Shown here piece by piece: positions 37,555-48,157 of a stretch of DNA of 64,000 bases (positions are counted from its first letter, which is position 1; each line of letters opens with the position of its first letter). A program made the position numbers and the translations under genes. The notes under the pieces are model-generated. The model was given only the letters and a program-made list of their open reading frames with translations. It made no database searches and was not told the origin of the DNA. Source of the DNA: DASQZK01 sp963763215 (lineage in GTDB: Bacteria; Bacteroidota; Bacteroidia; Bacteroidales; GCA-2748055); contig CAVXNX010000006.1 in NCBI GenBank assembly GCA_963763215.1, positions 100,743 through 164,742 on the forward strand, written 5' to 3'.

Positions 37555-38685
37555 ATGATTCCGTTTCTCAATTTGAAAGAGATTAATGATAGTTTCGAAC
37601 CTTATCTGTCAGGTGCAATTAAGAGGATATTGGATTCGGGTTGGTACCTCCTTGGAAATGAGGTAAAAGAATTTGAACACGAGTATTCTAAATATATAGG
37701 CACAAGAAACTGTATTGGGGTGGCCAACGGATTAGATGCCTTACGTTTGATTTTCAGGGCGTATAAGGAACTTGGTGCAATGACAGATGGTGATGAAATA
37801 ATTGTTCCGGCAAATACGTTCATTGCTTCAATTCTTGCTCTTACAGACAACAACCTCGTACCTGTCCTTGTTGAACCGGACATTTCCTCATATAATATTG
37901 ATCCTTTTAGGATTGAATGCTCTATTACTAAACGCACACGGGGCATTATGGTGGTTCATCTATATGGGCAAAATGCCATGCATCTGGAGATTAACGGGTT
38001 AGTTGAGAAATACAGTCTGAAACTTGTAGAGGACAATGCCCAGGCTCAGGGATGTTATTATGGAGATAAACGTACAGGTTCGCTTGGTGATGCCGCAGGG
38101 CACAGCTTTTACCCCGGTAAAAATCTCGGGGCATTAGGTGATGCCGGAGCTGTAACTACGGACGACAATGAACTGGCTGAAGTAATCCGCACCATATCGA
38201 ATTATGGATCAAAAGAAAAATATCAGTACTTATATAAAGGGCTCAATTCCAGACTGGATGAAATTCAGGCTGCCATACTACGTTTAAAACTTCAACGCCT
38301 AGATGAAGATAACCGGAAGCGTTCACACATTGCCAACTACTATATTGAACATATATCGAATCCTGCATTAATATTGCCTTCAATATGCCATCCAGTCGGT
38401 ATGGGGGCATTAAATACTAACCTTTCGCATGTTTGGCACCTATTTGTCCTTCGCTCGGCAAATCGCAATAAACTACAACAATATTTGAGGGAACAAGGTA
38501 TACAAACATTAATACATTACCCCATTCCGCCCCATAAGCAGAAGGCTATGGAAAGCTGGAATAAGTTGAAATTTCCGATAACCGAAAAGATACATGAGGA
38601 AGTATTGAGCTTGCCAATTAGCCCTGTGATAAATATGGATGATGTAAACACGATCGTAAATACCATTAATAATTATAAAGATTAA
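37555..38685 (+). CDS. DegT/DnrJ/EryC1 (FdtB/QdtB-type) sugar aminotransferase
   Basis: This intact PLP-dependent aminotransferase has 376 residues. Landmarks are the N-terminal DSGWYLLGNEVKEFEHEYSKYIG, GVANGLDALRLIF, VPANTFIAS, EDNAQAQG and the PLP-binding lysine K189 in SFYPGKNLGALGDAGA, followed by NSRLDEIQAAILRLKL. It should transaminate the 3-keto sugar made by the FdtA-type isomerases, using glutamate, to a dTDP-3-amino-3,6-dideoxyhexose. Its stop codon shares a base with the next start, so the glycosyltransferase-like gene downstream is in the same operon. Confidence 0.93.
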   Translation: MIPFLNLKEINDSFEPYLSGAIKRILDSGWYLLGNEVKEFEHEYSKYIGTRNCIGVANGLDALRLIFRAYKELGAMTDGDEIIVPANTFIASILALTDNNLVPVLVEPDISSYNIDPFRIECSITKRTRGIMVVHLYGQNAMHLEINGLVEKYSLKLVEDNAQAQGCYYGDKRTGSLGDAAGHSFYPGKNLGALGDAGAVTTDDNELAEVIRTISNYGSKEKYQYLYKGLNSRLDEIQAAILRLKLQRLDEDNRKRSHIANYYIEHISNPALILPSICHPVGMGALNTNLSHVWHLFVLRSANRNKLQQYLREQGIQTLIHYPIPPHKQKAMESWNKLKFPITEKIHEEVLSLPISPVINMDDVNTIVNTINNYKD

Positions 38686-39637
38686 TGTTTTCCTATAAAC
38701 AAAGTATTTTGAAATATGGTAATCGTTTATTAAAAAGATTTGATTACCAATTAACGAGTACATCCAAGTTAAAAAGTCTGACCGATTTCACTTCAAATAT
38801 AATTCGAAACACAGGTGCAAAATTGGATGATGAGAAGATTGATTCTATTGTATTTTCAAAAGACAGGGCAATGCAACTTCATGCTTTTTTGCTCTCCTAT
38901 ACTGAAAAAGTAATTAACAGGGGAAGAATGAACGTTCTTTATAAATGCTCGAATAATAAGACATAAAAAGAGCTATAACGAATTAATGCAGTCTTTTAAA
39001 AATGAAGATTTTATTTTTATCGAAGAAGTTAACTTTCGGGAACAGTTAATAGAAGTTCTCGATCAATCTGATGCTGGAAAGATAATTTTCTATGTTGATG
39101 ATATGATATTTACCCTATGAAATAGATTACCAGGTAATTGCCGATATAAATACCAGGGATTATGTTGTATCTCAAAGGAGAGGTAAAGACATGACGTATA
39201 GTGTTGTTCTGCAAAAACCATTGGAATTGCCCCCTTTTACAAAATATCGTTATGGCCTTGAACGATTTTGCTGGAATTTTTCTGATGAATACAGTGATTG
39301 GACCTATCCGTTAGGTGTAGCGGGTTATATGTACGGGAAAATTGAAATTACGGCCATGTGTAAGGCAATTCCTTTTAAAGCACCCAATTCCCTTGAAAGT
39401 GGTATGCAGCTTTATCTAAATTTCTTCAAAAATCGATTTGGATTATGTGCTGAATTTGCGACATGTGTTTGTGTTGCTGCAAACCTAGTTCAGACAGAAG
39501 GTATTAATCCCGTCATTGGTACATTTAGCGTACAGGAACTATTATTACTTTGGGAAAAAGGGAAGAAAATTGATGTGCAGCAATTCTATAATAAACCATT
39601 GAATGTAACCGAAACACAGAAATATACCTTTATTTAG
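38685..39637 (+). CDS. Glycosyltransferase-like protein (two frameshifts)
   Basis: The joined protein has about 316 residues. The first part ends in IVFSKDRAMQLHAFLLSYTEKV, typical of a family of GT-A-type transferases found in polysaccharide loci. The next part, in a shifted frame from about 38966, contains FIFIEEVNFREQLIEVLDQSDAGKIIFYVDDMIF, where VDD would be the metal-binding DxD region. A further shift at about 39112 leads to PYEIDYQVIADINTRDYVVSQRRGKD and on to the end. The overlap with the aminotransferase supports a real coding start at 38685. Donor and acceptor are unknown. Confidence 0.7.
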
Positions 39638-39667
39638 TGTCAGAAAGAAAACTCATGTTTTTTAGCC

Positions 39668-39789
39668 GTGCTTGATAAGAAAACGTCAAGAGCAAGGCTT
39701 GCGATGACTGAAAAACAGGAGTTTACTATTCGTAAATGACTGTTTTGAAGTCGAGCATAACGCAGCTATTGGCGTTTTCTTGCAAGCAC
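39668..39789. repeat. 122-bp near-complete palindromic element
   Basis: The ends are inverted repeats, GTGCTTGATAAGAAAACG (39668-39685) and, reversed on the right (39773-39789), GTGCTTGCAAGAAAACG, differing by a short bulge. Further inside, GACT and AAAACAG pair with CTGTTTT and AGTC, and the centre is TTTAC-TATTC-GTAAA. The whole 122 nt can fold into one long interrupted hairpin. It lies alone in the gap between a glycosyltransferase gene and wzx. No transposase is present. It is probably a dispersed structured repeat (MITE- or REP-like). Confidence 0.7.
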
Positions 39790-39818
39790 TATTTAGGGAA
39801 ATCCTCGCTGATTGATGC

Positions 39819-41297
39819 ATGAAAAAAAGACAATCCTACAGGCACATTCTAAAAGCGACCAGTCTATTTGGTGGGGTACAGATCATACAAATATTATCCA
39901 CCCTGATCCGTGGAAAATTCATCGCTGTTCTACTGGGTCCTGGGGGGATGGGAATAGCAAATCTCTATATCTCTTCAACAACGATGATCTCAAATATTAC
40001 AGGACTGGGATTGAACTTCAGTGCGGTGAGAGACATTTCCATGGCAGCCGAAACGAATAACAATACAAGAATCAGTAAAATAATTAAAGTTTTCAGGCGA
40101 TGGATATGGTTTAGCGGATTATTAGGTATTGTTGTCACTGTTCTTTTTGCTCCTGCTTTAAGTAAATGGACATTCGGGAATAATGATTATGCTCCTTGCT
40201 TTTATTTGGCTTTCGAGCGTACTTTTAATTAATGCCCTGGCAAAGGGAAATTTAACGATTCTCCAGGGAATGCGTCAGCTTAGGGCGATAGCTAAATCTA
40301 CAGTCATTGGATCAGTTATTGGTGTTTTTACAGCCTTTCCACTCTATTATTATTTCGGAGTTGAGGGGATTATTCCTGCAATCATCATTGCTGCTCTTAC
40401 GTCGCTTGCGGTTAGTACGTATTATACTAAGAAAATTAAATTACGATCTGTAAATGTGACTTATAAGGAGACCCTATATGACGGAAAAGAGATGACCAAA
40501 CTTGGTGTCTTAATGATGATAAGTCTATTCCTTGGGGCCCTTGTTACTTATGTTTTAAATGCTTTTATACGATATAAAGGTGGAATATCGGACGTAGGAC
40601 TTTACCAGGCAGGATTAAGTATTTCCGACAGATTTATCGGACTTGTATTTGTTGCAATGGGTACTGATTTTTTTCCCCGGCTATCAGGAATTAGTAAGGA
40701 TAATGAAAGGTTAGGGAAATGGTAAACCAACAAGCAGAAATCGTGGTCCTTATTGCTGCTCCATTATTAATTGCTCTTCTCATTTTGGCACCTCTGATTT
40801 TACGCTTGTTTCTTTCTTCTGAATTCGCATCAATAGCCGTTTTTATTCGATGGCTTGCTTTAGGTAGTCTATTTAAAGAGCTTCATATTCAATGGGGTAT
40901 ATTGCCGTTGCTAAAGGAGATAAAAAGGTTTTTTTTATTGTCGAAGGTCTTTTGGGTAATTCGATTAATTTAGTATTCAATATTATTGCCTATAATTTTT
41001 GGGGTCTGAAAGGTATGGGTATATCTATGTTAATTAGCTATGCCATTTATTTTTATGCGATATTAATGATCACTAACCGACTTTACAATTTTGAATTTAG
41101 TCGCAAATTTATCAAAATATTTGCCTTTTATTTAGTGCTATGTGTTCTTGCTCTTATTCTCTCATTGGTTTCCGGTCCTGTATGGATATATTCGGCAGGT
41201 TCCATTATTTTTGGTATATCTATATTTTTTACGATCAGATGAACTCGATAAACGTATTGAATTGAAATCCTTGTTGTTGTTAAAAGCAAATAAGTAA
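39819..41297 (+). CDS. Wzx-type polysaccharide flippase (several frameshifts)
   Basis: The joined protein has about 490 residues and 12 or so transmembrane helices, matching the O-antigen translocase family of the MATE/MOP superfamily. It begins ATSLFGGVQIIQILSTLIRGKFIAVLLGPGGMGIANLYIS and continues through LLINALAKGNLTILQGMRQLRAIAKSTVIGS, KLGVLMMISLFLGALVTYVLNAFIRYKGG, VGLYQAGLSISDRFIGLVFVAMGTDFFPRLSGISKD and a C-terminal lysine-rich end. Frames change near 40200, 40720, 40900 and 41240. It should flip the lipid-linked repeat unit across the inner membrane for Wzy. Confidence 0.85.
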
Positions 41298-41353
41298 ATC
41301 GTTTCAATAGGGATAAGTCCAATTGACATTTGCAATGAGCAATAAATCAATCC

Positions 41354-42559
41354 ATGGCTAATAATCGATACAATTATAGATAAACATTCAACTTACTTTC
41401 TTGATAAAGAGGATTATTCCCTAAGTGATCCATATTTAGACAAAATTCTATTTATTTTGTCATTTATCATATTTTTATTAATGTCACCCTATTTCGTTTG
41501 GTCTAATCAAAAATTATTTTTTGGTTTGGCACGTATTTCGACGGATATCATTATACTATATATATTTTTTCTATATAATAATTCGCATATTTATAATAAA
41601 GAGTTAGTTTTTGTTTTTGTAATTGTATCCTTTTATTCTATGGTAGGAGGTACAGAAAACCGTATGATTAATTTTGTTCCTTTAGTCCCATATTATTTCT
41701 TGCATTAAGACCTAACCAGCAATTAAAAATATTTGATTTATTTGTTACCATATTATCCATTGTATATGCCATTGGGTTAGCCTCATACATGCTGAAAATT
41801 TTGGGTATGAATGTGCAATTAGCAACGGCTATATCATCCAAATACATCAAAATTTCCCTATTCAGTTTACTTCGGTCACATTGAGGAATCCGGGTTCATT
41901 GTTTATCGGTTTTCAAGTATTTTTGATGAACCTGGTGTCGTAGGAACATTAAACGGATTATTACTCTCAGTTATTGGAATATCGAAAAAAAATATTAAAT
42001 CAATTATTATATTACTTACAGGTTTAATCTCCTTTTCGCTTGCATTTTATGTCATTCTCATTTTGTATTTAATATTAAATTTTAATATTAAACAATCCAT
42101 AGCTATTGGAATAATCATAATCGGATTAGGTATTGTTACTGGAGATAAGCTAAATTCACTGATAAAGAGCAGGTTATTAATCGAAGATTGGCAATTAGCC
42201 GGTGATAATCGGACTAGTGCTGTTTTTGATTCATATTTTCACTTTTTTTTAAAAAGTGGAGGTAAAGATCTGATTTTTGGTAAAGGTCCCGGATCATTTT
42301 TTAATATACAGGAAGCGGAGGGAGTTGCAACCTATAAAATTGTTATTATTGACTATGGAATAATTGGAGTATCTTTAATATTGATTATTTTATTTACTGT
42401 GCGTTTTTCGTGAAAATAATTCAAGGCATGGATGGTTCTTTTTTCCTCGTATTGTTGCTTTGCTTCTACCAACGGCCAGAAGTACTTTATTACCCCTACA
42501 TTGTTGTTTACGTTGGTGGGCTAAGATATCTTAAGGAAGGGGAAGTTGGTTCTTGCTGA
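41354..42559 (+). CDS. Wzy-type polysaccharide polymerase (several frameshifts)
   Basis: This hydrophobic multi-pass protein of about 400 residues is broken into at least four frames (changes near 41385, 41700, 41880 and 42405). Segments include ILFILSFIIFLLMSPYFVW, DIIILYIFFLYNN, a periplasmic YRFSSIFDEPGVVGTLNGLLLS typical of O-antigen polymerases and ligases, LTGLISFSLAFYVILILYLIL, and a late periplasmic loop with FGKGPGSFFN. The start at ATG 41354 is tentative because the first frame closes after nine codons. It lies next to wzx, as expected for Wzx/Wzy systems, and joins repeat units in the periplasm. Confidence 0.72.
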
Positions 42560-42691
42560 GTCGTTTCAATGATAGATTATTTAAAGCTTTACAAAAGTTA
42601 TCATTAAGAGGATCTAGAAATAATCATTTTTCTAAGGTTTTTTCGAATAGTTAATTGAATACTAAAATACATTTTACGCACAAATATCTTA

Positions 42692-43528
42692 GTGGCTTCA
42701 CAACAATTTCATAATCGTGTTGATAATAATAAAACGGATATTACGGATTTCCCACTGTATCTGTCAATATTATAACATATAATTCTGGTGAATATGTAAT
42801 TGATACTCTTGAAAGTGTCAAAAATCAGATCTACAATAATATTGAATTGATAATTAGCGACGATTGCTCGAGAGACCAGACGGTTGCAAAATGCATGGAT
42901 TGGCTAAACGAAAACTCCAACAGGTTCGTGCGAACAAAAATGCTAACTGTGACTGAAAATACTGGCGTAACTGCTAACTGTAATAGAAGTCTTGATGTTT
43001 CATCTGGTGAATGGATTATGTTTGTAGCAGGAGATGATTTATTATTTGATACTTGCCTTTATAATTTCATCCATCATATAAGACAAAATATTCGATGTGA
43101 AATAATTGCTTCTAATGTGGTATTCTTTACTGATAATTTAAATTCAAATGAGAATTTTAATTCTCAATTAGAGCAATTGAAAATTTTTTCTATTGTGATA
43201 CTTCTGCAAAAAAACAGTTTAGAATACTTACGTACAGCAATCCAATCCTGGCTCCTTCTGTTTTTATTTCGCGAAAAAGCTACTTAAAACACTAGGAGGG
43301 TTTGATGAACGTTTTAACAATATGGAGGATTATCCATTTTGGCTCAAAGCAACTTCGAATGGTTATAAAATTGATTTGATGAATAAATTGACAGCAGGCT
43401 ATCGATTAAGATCTAATTCTATTAGCGGATATTCAGATGATTCGATTTTTAATAAAGCCTATAAAGATATTTATATTTATAGAAAACAATGTACTTTTAA
43501 ATATTTAAATGTAATAAAGACGATTTAA
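42692..43528 (+). CDS. Family 2 glycosyltransferase (several frameshifts, start uncertain)
   Basis: This GT-A type glycosyltransferase has about 275 residues. It shows VSVNIITYNSGEYVIDTLESVKNQ, NIELIISDDCSRDQT, NTGVTANCNRSLDVSSGEWIMFVAGDDLLF (the GDD metal-binding site) and, after two frame changes around 43230-43290, GGFDERFNNMEDYPFWLKATSNGYKI, with the acceptor-site ED pair. No ATG is seen; a GTG at 42692 precedes the domain in a frame that shifts near 42754 in a run of C. It probably adds one sugar of the repeat unit. Confidence 0.78.
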
Positions 43529-43698
43529 TTTAATGTACATTATATTTTATTCGTAGACTTATTCGTTAAAATTAAATATTAATAAGGTCGGATATAAAAG
43601 CTTATATATTTTTTTATTAAGGTTAAATATTTTCAATTATTATAAATAACAAACTAAAAATTTAGTGGCTTTAACATATCTTTCTTTTTTTATAATTA

Positions 43699-44954
43699 AT
43701 GGATGTAATGCAAAACTTGAAAGTCTTATCGTTTAGTAACAACGAATTATTGAAAAGGTTGACAGTAAAAATACGGGGACCTGGTTAAATACAATGTCAC
43801 ATGGTTTGATGAATACTGGAGAAATTGCATTGTCTAATATTACGCAAGGTAATGTTAAGAAACTGGTTCGACGCGATGAGGGTAGTATTAATCAGTGGAT
43901 TGTTCCTCTAACTATGAAATTGGATAAAGATGGCCTTCCGGGATCACGTATTGTCGATTATTATTTGAAAGTTATTGATGATGTAAAGCCGGATCTTATT
44001 CACATTTGGGGAACAGAGAGTTATGCAGGATTAATCACTGCAAGAAAGATGGCTCTTACTCCTGTGCTCCTTGAGATACAAGGAATAAAAGGTGCTATTG
44101 CACGAATTTATGGCGGGCAGTTAACCCTGAGAGAACAATATCAATGCATTGGTATCAAAGAAGTACTAATGCGTTCTTCTATTTTTCATAGAAATAAACA
44201 ATATAAGAAATGGGCTTTATATGAGCAGGAAATGATCTCAAATCATAAGAATATAACGGTTTTATCTCCATTTATGGAGGCTCAAGTAAGGGCTATTAAT
44301 CCTGATGCAAATATTTTTCATAATGAAATCATATTACGTGACATATTCTACAAAGGCCCTCGGTGGCAATATACAGGTAAACCTGTCATATTTACTTTAT
44401 CTGCCAATTCAGCTCCGTTTAAAGGGTTACATGTATTGATCAGGGCTGTGACCAATTTGAAGAAGGTCTATCCTGATATTGAATTGAGGATAGCCGGTTC
44501 GCATCAATTAAAAGGTATAAGAAAAGACGGTTATATAGACTGGATATTAAAGGAAATTAAAAAGTCTGATTTGAAATCAAACATAATATGGTTAGGAGGG
44601 CAAACAGGTGAAGATATTGCAGGCGAACTTAGCCGTTGTTCAGTTGCCGTTTTCCCCAGTTTTATTGAGAGTTACGGGATCACCCATATTGAATCAATGG
44701 CTATAGGTACTCCTTGTGTTTGTGCCTATAACGGGGGGTATTCGTATTTAGGAGAGGATGAAAAGACCACCTTGTTTTTCGCGCCGGGTGATCACATAAT
44801 GTGTGCATTTCATATCCAAAGGCTTTTATCTGATAAAAGACTGGCGGAATCATTTTCTAGCAGAGCCAGGACAGATACTCTCAAACGTAATGATAAGCAG
44901 AAGATATTGAGTAATCAACTTGATATATACAAAAAAGTGTTGAATCTTGGTTAA
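43699..44954 (+). CDS. Family 4 (group 1) glycosyltransferase (one frameshift)
   Basis: This GT-B type glycosyltransferase has about 418 residues. The ATG at 43699 (or 43708) begins LKVLSFSNNELLKRLTVK; a frame change at about 43775 leads to TWLNTMSHGLMNTGEIAL. The N-domain continues with VKPDLIHIWGTESYAGLITA. The C-domain shows VIFTLSANSAPFKGLHVLIRAVTNLKKVYPDIELRIAG, NIIWLGGQTGEDIAGELSRCSVAVFPSFIESYGITHIESMAIGTPCVCA, which contains the E-x7-E nucleotide-sugar site. It is part of the repeat-unit assembly set. Sugar specificity is unknown. Confidence 0.87.
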
Positions 44955-45113
44955 TAATTGAGATCCGTGAGTAATGAAAGGATTTAAGATGTCTGATACT
45001 TCGTGGCCTAATATTATCCCTGTCTAATTCAAGATAAGTTGTCTTTACCCAGCCACGAAAATGAGCTCTGCAAAAGTGGAATGTAAAGAATTTGCCAATC
45101 CTGCTATCTAAGT
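44955..45113. other. Intergenic region containing a hairpin
   Basis: This holds an inverted repeat TTCGTGGC (45000-45007)/GCCACGAA (45052-45059) with a nested AAGA/TCTT dyad, giving a 60-nt foldback. No T-run follows, so it is not a classical terminator. It may be another structured intergenic element. Confidence 0.45.
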
Positions 45114-45703
45114 ATGAAATACAGAAATTTATCTCATTCTTCTGATATACTTATCCGAAAATTATATTCCTTTTAGGGCGCAGAAATGTTCTCTTTGCCC
45201 GTTGGTGGGGAGTGAAACTAGGTAAGAATGCAAAATTTGACGGTAAATGTTATTTCAGGCGTTTCCCTGAATCTTCTATTAAAATTGGTCAGAATTGTTT
45301 ATTTCTTTCCCGGGTAAATTCAAATCTTATTGGAATAAATCGGCCGTGTTCGATTTCAACACTCACAAAGGAAGCTAAAATTGAGATTGGAAATAATTGT
45401 GGTTTCAGCGGTACGGTTATAGGGGCGTTTAAATCCATAATATTCGGTCAAGATGTACGATGTGGAGCCAATACACTGATAACTGATTCGGATTGGCATT
45501 TAGAAGATCCCAGAACCGGAGAGCCTAAAGCGATTGTTATCGGCAACAATGTTTGGTTAGGCGTGAATGTAGTAGTACTTAAAGGGGTTACCATAGGGAA
45601 TAATACAATTATCGGGGCAAATAGTTTGGTTATTAATGATATTCCTGAAAATGTTATTGCGGCAGGAAATCCCTGTAAAGTTATAAGACAGATATATGGA
45701 TAA
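45114..45703 (+). CDS. Left-handed beta-helix (hexapeptide) acyltransferase (one frameshift)
   Basis: This sugar O- or N-acetyltransferase has about 197 residues. The ATG at 45114 starts MKYRNLSHSSDILIRKLYSF, and the frame then breaks in a TTTT run at 45171-45174; one more T restores LGRRNVLFARWWGVKLGKNAKFDGKCYFRRFP, the usual family N-terminus. Hexapeptide repeats follow (IGNNCGFSGTVIGAF, VIGNNVWLGVNVVVLKGVTIGNNTIIGANSLVINDIPENVIAAGNPCKVI), ending in the typical G-N-P-x-K-V-I. The histidine in SDWHLEDP is the probable catalytic base. It modifies the polymer or a precursor. Confidence 0.88.
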
Positions 45704-46803
45704 TACAACACTTAATGTTTTGTATCTTAGGTCATTATAATTATCCCAAAGGGGGGGCCTTAGCGAAAAGAGTACAATATCAGGCTGAATTTTTGCAACG
45801 ATCAAATGTTAATGTCTCCATTGTAATACCATTGAAAGGAATTTCAGGGATACTTAATGGTATTCCATATGATTATGGTAAACTAAATTCTTTGAGCCGA
45901 ATTTATCAATTCAGGGGGAAACATAGGAGTTAATATTCTTTTTACTCAGACATTGATTGGCGCTAAAGAATTAATTTTTGTTCTTTTTGCAAAGATGTTG
46001 GGATATAGGATCGTAATGGATAAGGTGGAATTATTTAATTTCCTCGAAGACCGAATGAGTTTCAGACAAAAAATGGATATCAAAATCGGGTTGTTTATGG
46101 ACAATTTTATCAACTGGTTTGCCAACGGGATCATCGTAATATCTACCCTATTATATGAAAAATATAAGGATATAGGCATTCCATATTATTATTGCCTAAT
46201 TCTGTGCCTCATTCATTAATTGTTACAAATAATAAAAATAAGTTCAATAACCCTGTAAGAATGGTCTATGCCGGTTCATATGGTAGAAAGGATGGTGTAG
46301 AATATTTGATTCGCGCGTTTAAAAAATTAGTACAACACCATGATAATGTTGAATTACATTTAGTTGGTAAAGGTACCAATGAGAACCATCAACGGATTAA
46401 GAATGAAATCGGATCGGGAGGATTCGTGATCTATGAACATGGTTATGTAGATGAAGATAACCTTCAGGATATCCTTTTGGATGCTGATATATTAGCTGTG
46501 ACAAGGACAAATTCGAAATATGCAAATTTTGGATTCCCTTATAAACTTACAGAATACTTATGCAAAGGGAATCCGGTTTTGGCCACGCAGGTTGGTGATA
46601 TTTCATTATATCTCGAAGACAAAAAGAATATCGTATTTGCTAATGCCGAGGATACAGATTCCCTCTGTGACGCTATGGAATATTGTTTAACTAATGAAAA
46701 ACAACTAATTCGGCTTGGCAGAAGGGGTCAAAAAGTAATTCAAAAATTCTTTTCAATTGAAAAAAACGGAAAATTCTTACTTGATTTTATTCTTGCTATT
46801 TAA
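45696..46803 (+). CDS. Family 4 glycosyltransferase (frameshifts)
   Basis: This GT-B type glycosyltransferase has about 365 residues. An ATG at 45696 overlaps the end of the acetyltransferase gene by eight bases and opens MDNTTLNVLYL; the frame then shifts near 45733 to GHYNYPKGGALAKRVQYQAEFL. Further shifts near 45930 and 46195 link GAKELIFVLFAKMLGYRIVMDKVE to VRMVYAGSYGRKDGVEYLIRAFKKL. The C-terminal domain has VELHLVGKGTNENHQ, HGYVDEDNLQDILLDADILAVTR and GFPYKLTEYLCKGNPVLAT, the E-containing donor site. It belongs to the repeat-unit set; specificity is unknown. Confidence 0.82.
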
Positions 46804-46907
46804 TGTGTAGGGTAACTAAACCCTCTTTATAATCTATTTTTATCGTTTCTTTAATTTTTTATTACTGTTTCTTATTTGAATGAAGACTACAAAGTGTAGT
46901 TGACAAA

Positions 46908-48031
46908 ATGAAGACAATTGTTGCATTCATCGGACCATTACCTCCGCCCGTTGGAGGGGTTAGTATGATTAATCAAAGTTTTCAGCAATTGGATTATCAA
47001 GGCGTTGAAATTAAAGCCTTTAACACTTCCAATAATCGGACACGTGAGAATCTCTATCGCAGATACCCTTTTGAAAATGTGCTATGGAGTTCAAGAAGAT
47101 CTACAGATTGAGATTTTTTCTAAAACTAAACAATCCGAAAGTGGCTAATGTTTTTGTCACGTCAGGTTATTCGATTCTCCGGGATTGTATTTATCTTCTT
47201 GTTCTGAAGTGTTTTCACATACCCGTCATCATCCATTTCCATTCTAAGAAGCAGGGCGAATTTGCTCTCAGTCAAAACAAAATAAAATACCTGGGACGAT
47301 TTCTAGGACATTTTGCCGACAAAATAATTTTGCTTTCTCAGGACCACTATTCGTTTTTTACAGGATATTTTCCTGTGGCCAAATGTTTTGTCATAGAAAA
47401 TTTTGTGGATTACCGCAATTTTGTTTGTGATATTAAAGATAAGTGCGATGAATTTATATACGTTGGAAGACTCACAAAAGAGAAGGGTTTCTTTGACCTG
47501 CTTGAAGCTGTTAAAATATTAAAGGCAGAAAATATTCATGTTAAAATAAATATAATAGGGGTTGCATGTACCGATGAAGAGGAATTAGCGATTAAACAAC
47601 TCATTTCAAATTCAAATATTGAGGAATTTCTTGTTTTTCATGGATTAAAGTTAGGTAATGAGAAGTATAATCTTTTCCGTAGATGTCGCTTCCTGATTTT
47701 TCCAAGTCATTTTGAAAATTCTCCTGTTGTCCTTAAAGAAGCTATTGCTTCAAAAATGGCAATAATAGCTTCTGACATTGAGCCGAACTTACAAATCTTA
47801 TCCGGCAGTAACAATTTCATTATGCATCGGGCAGGGGACCCCGGCAGTATCGCAGGAGCGATAAGAGCGATCTTGGATTTACCAGATAAAGGAATGTCTT
47901 TATGCCTTGCCTCAGCCAGGATCCAAAAATTTGATAGTTCTGTGGCAAGAGACAAACTAGTTACACTCCTAAATGAATTGCTCGTTACTCGTGGGGTTAC
48001 CCGGAAATCTTTTCGGACAAAAAACGCATAG
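46908..48031 (+). CDS. Family 4 glycosyltransferase (one frameshift)
   Basis: This GT-B type transferase has about 374 residues. It starts with the glycine-rich N-terminal motif IGPLPPPVGGVSMINQSF, which binds the acceptor side. A frame change near 47090 follows (RYPFENVLW to EFKKIYRLRFF). The Rossmann C-domain has EFIYVGRLTKEKGFFDLLEAVKIL, VFHGLKLGNEKYNLFRRCRFLIFPSHFENSPVVLKEAIASKMAIIASDI with the conserved E in PVVLKEA. The GPLPPPxGG start is common in Bacteroidetes capsule transferases. Confidence 0.86.
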
Positions 48032-48157
48032 AAATATACGGATTCATATCAAGTATTTCCTTTGATTGAAGGTTCAGGACCAACTTTCGACAAGGGTATG
48101 GTATTGATGTACATAAGTTTCCGATATCAGGATATTGATCGTATTTGATTTAGAGCG

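Noticed and set aside
38685..46803. Pseudogene calls for the broken polysaccharide genes
   Set aside because: Each broken gene retains conserved family sequence on both sides of single-base shifts, and the same kind of shift hits rplS. Sequence error explains this better than decay of the locus.
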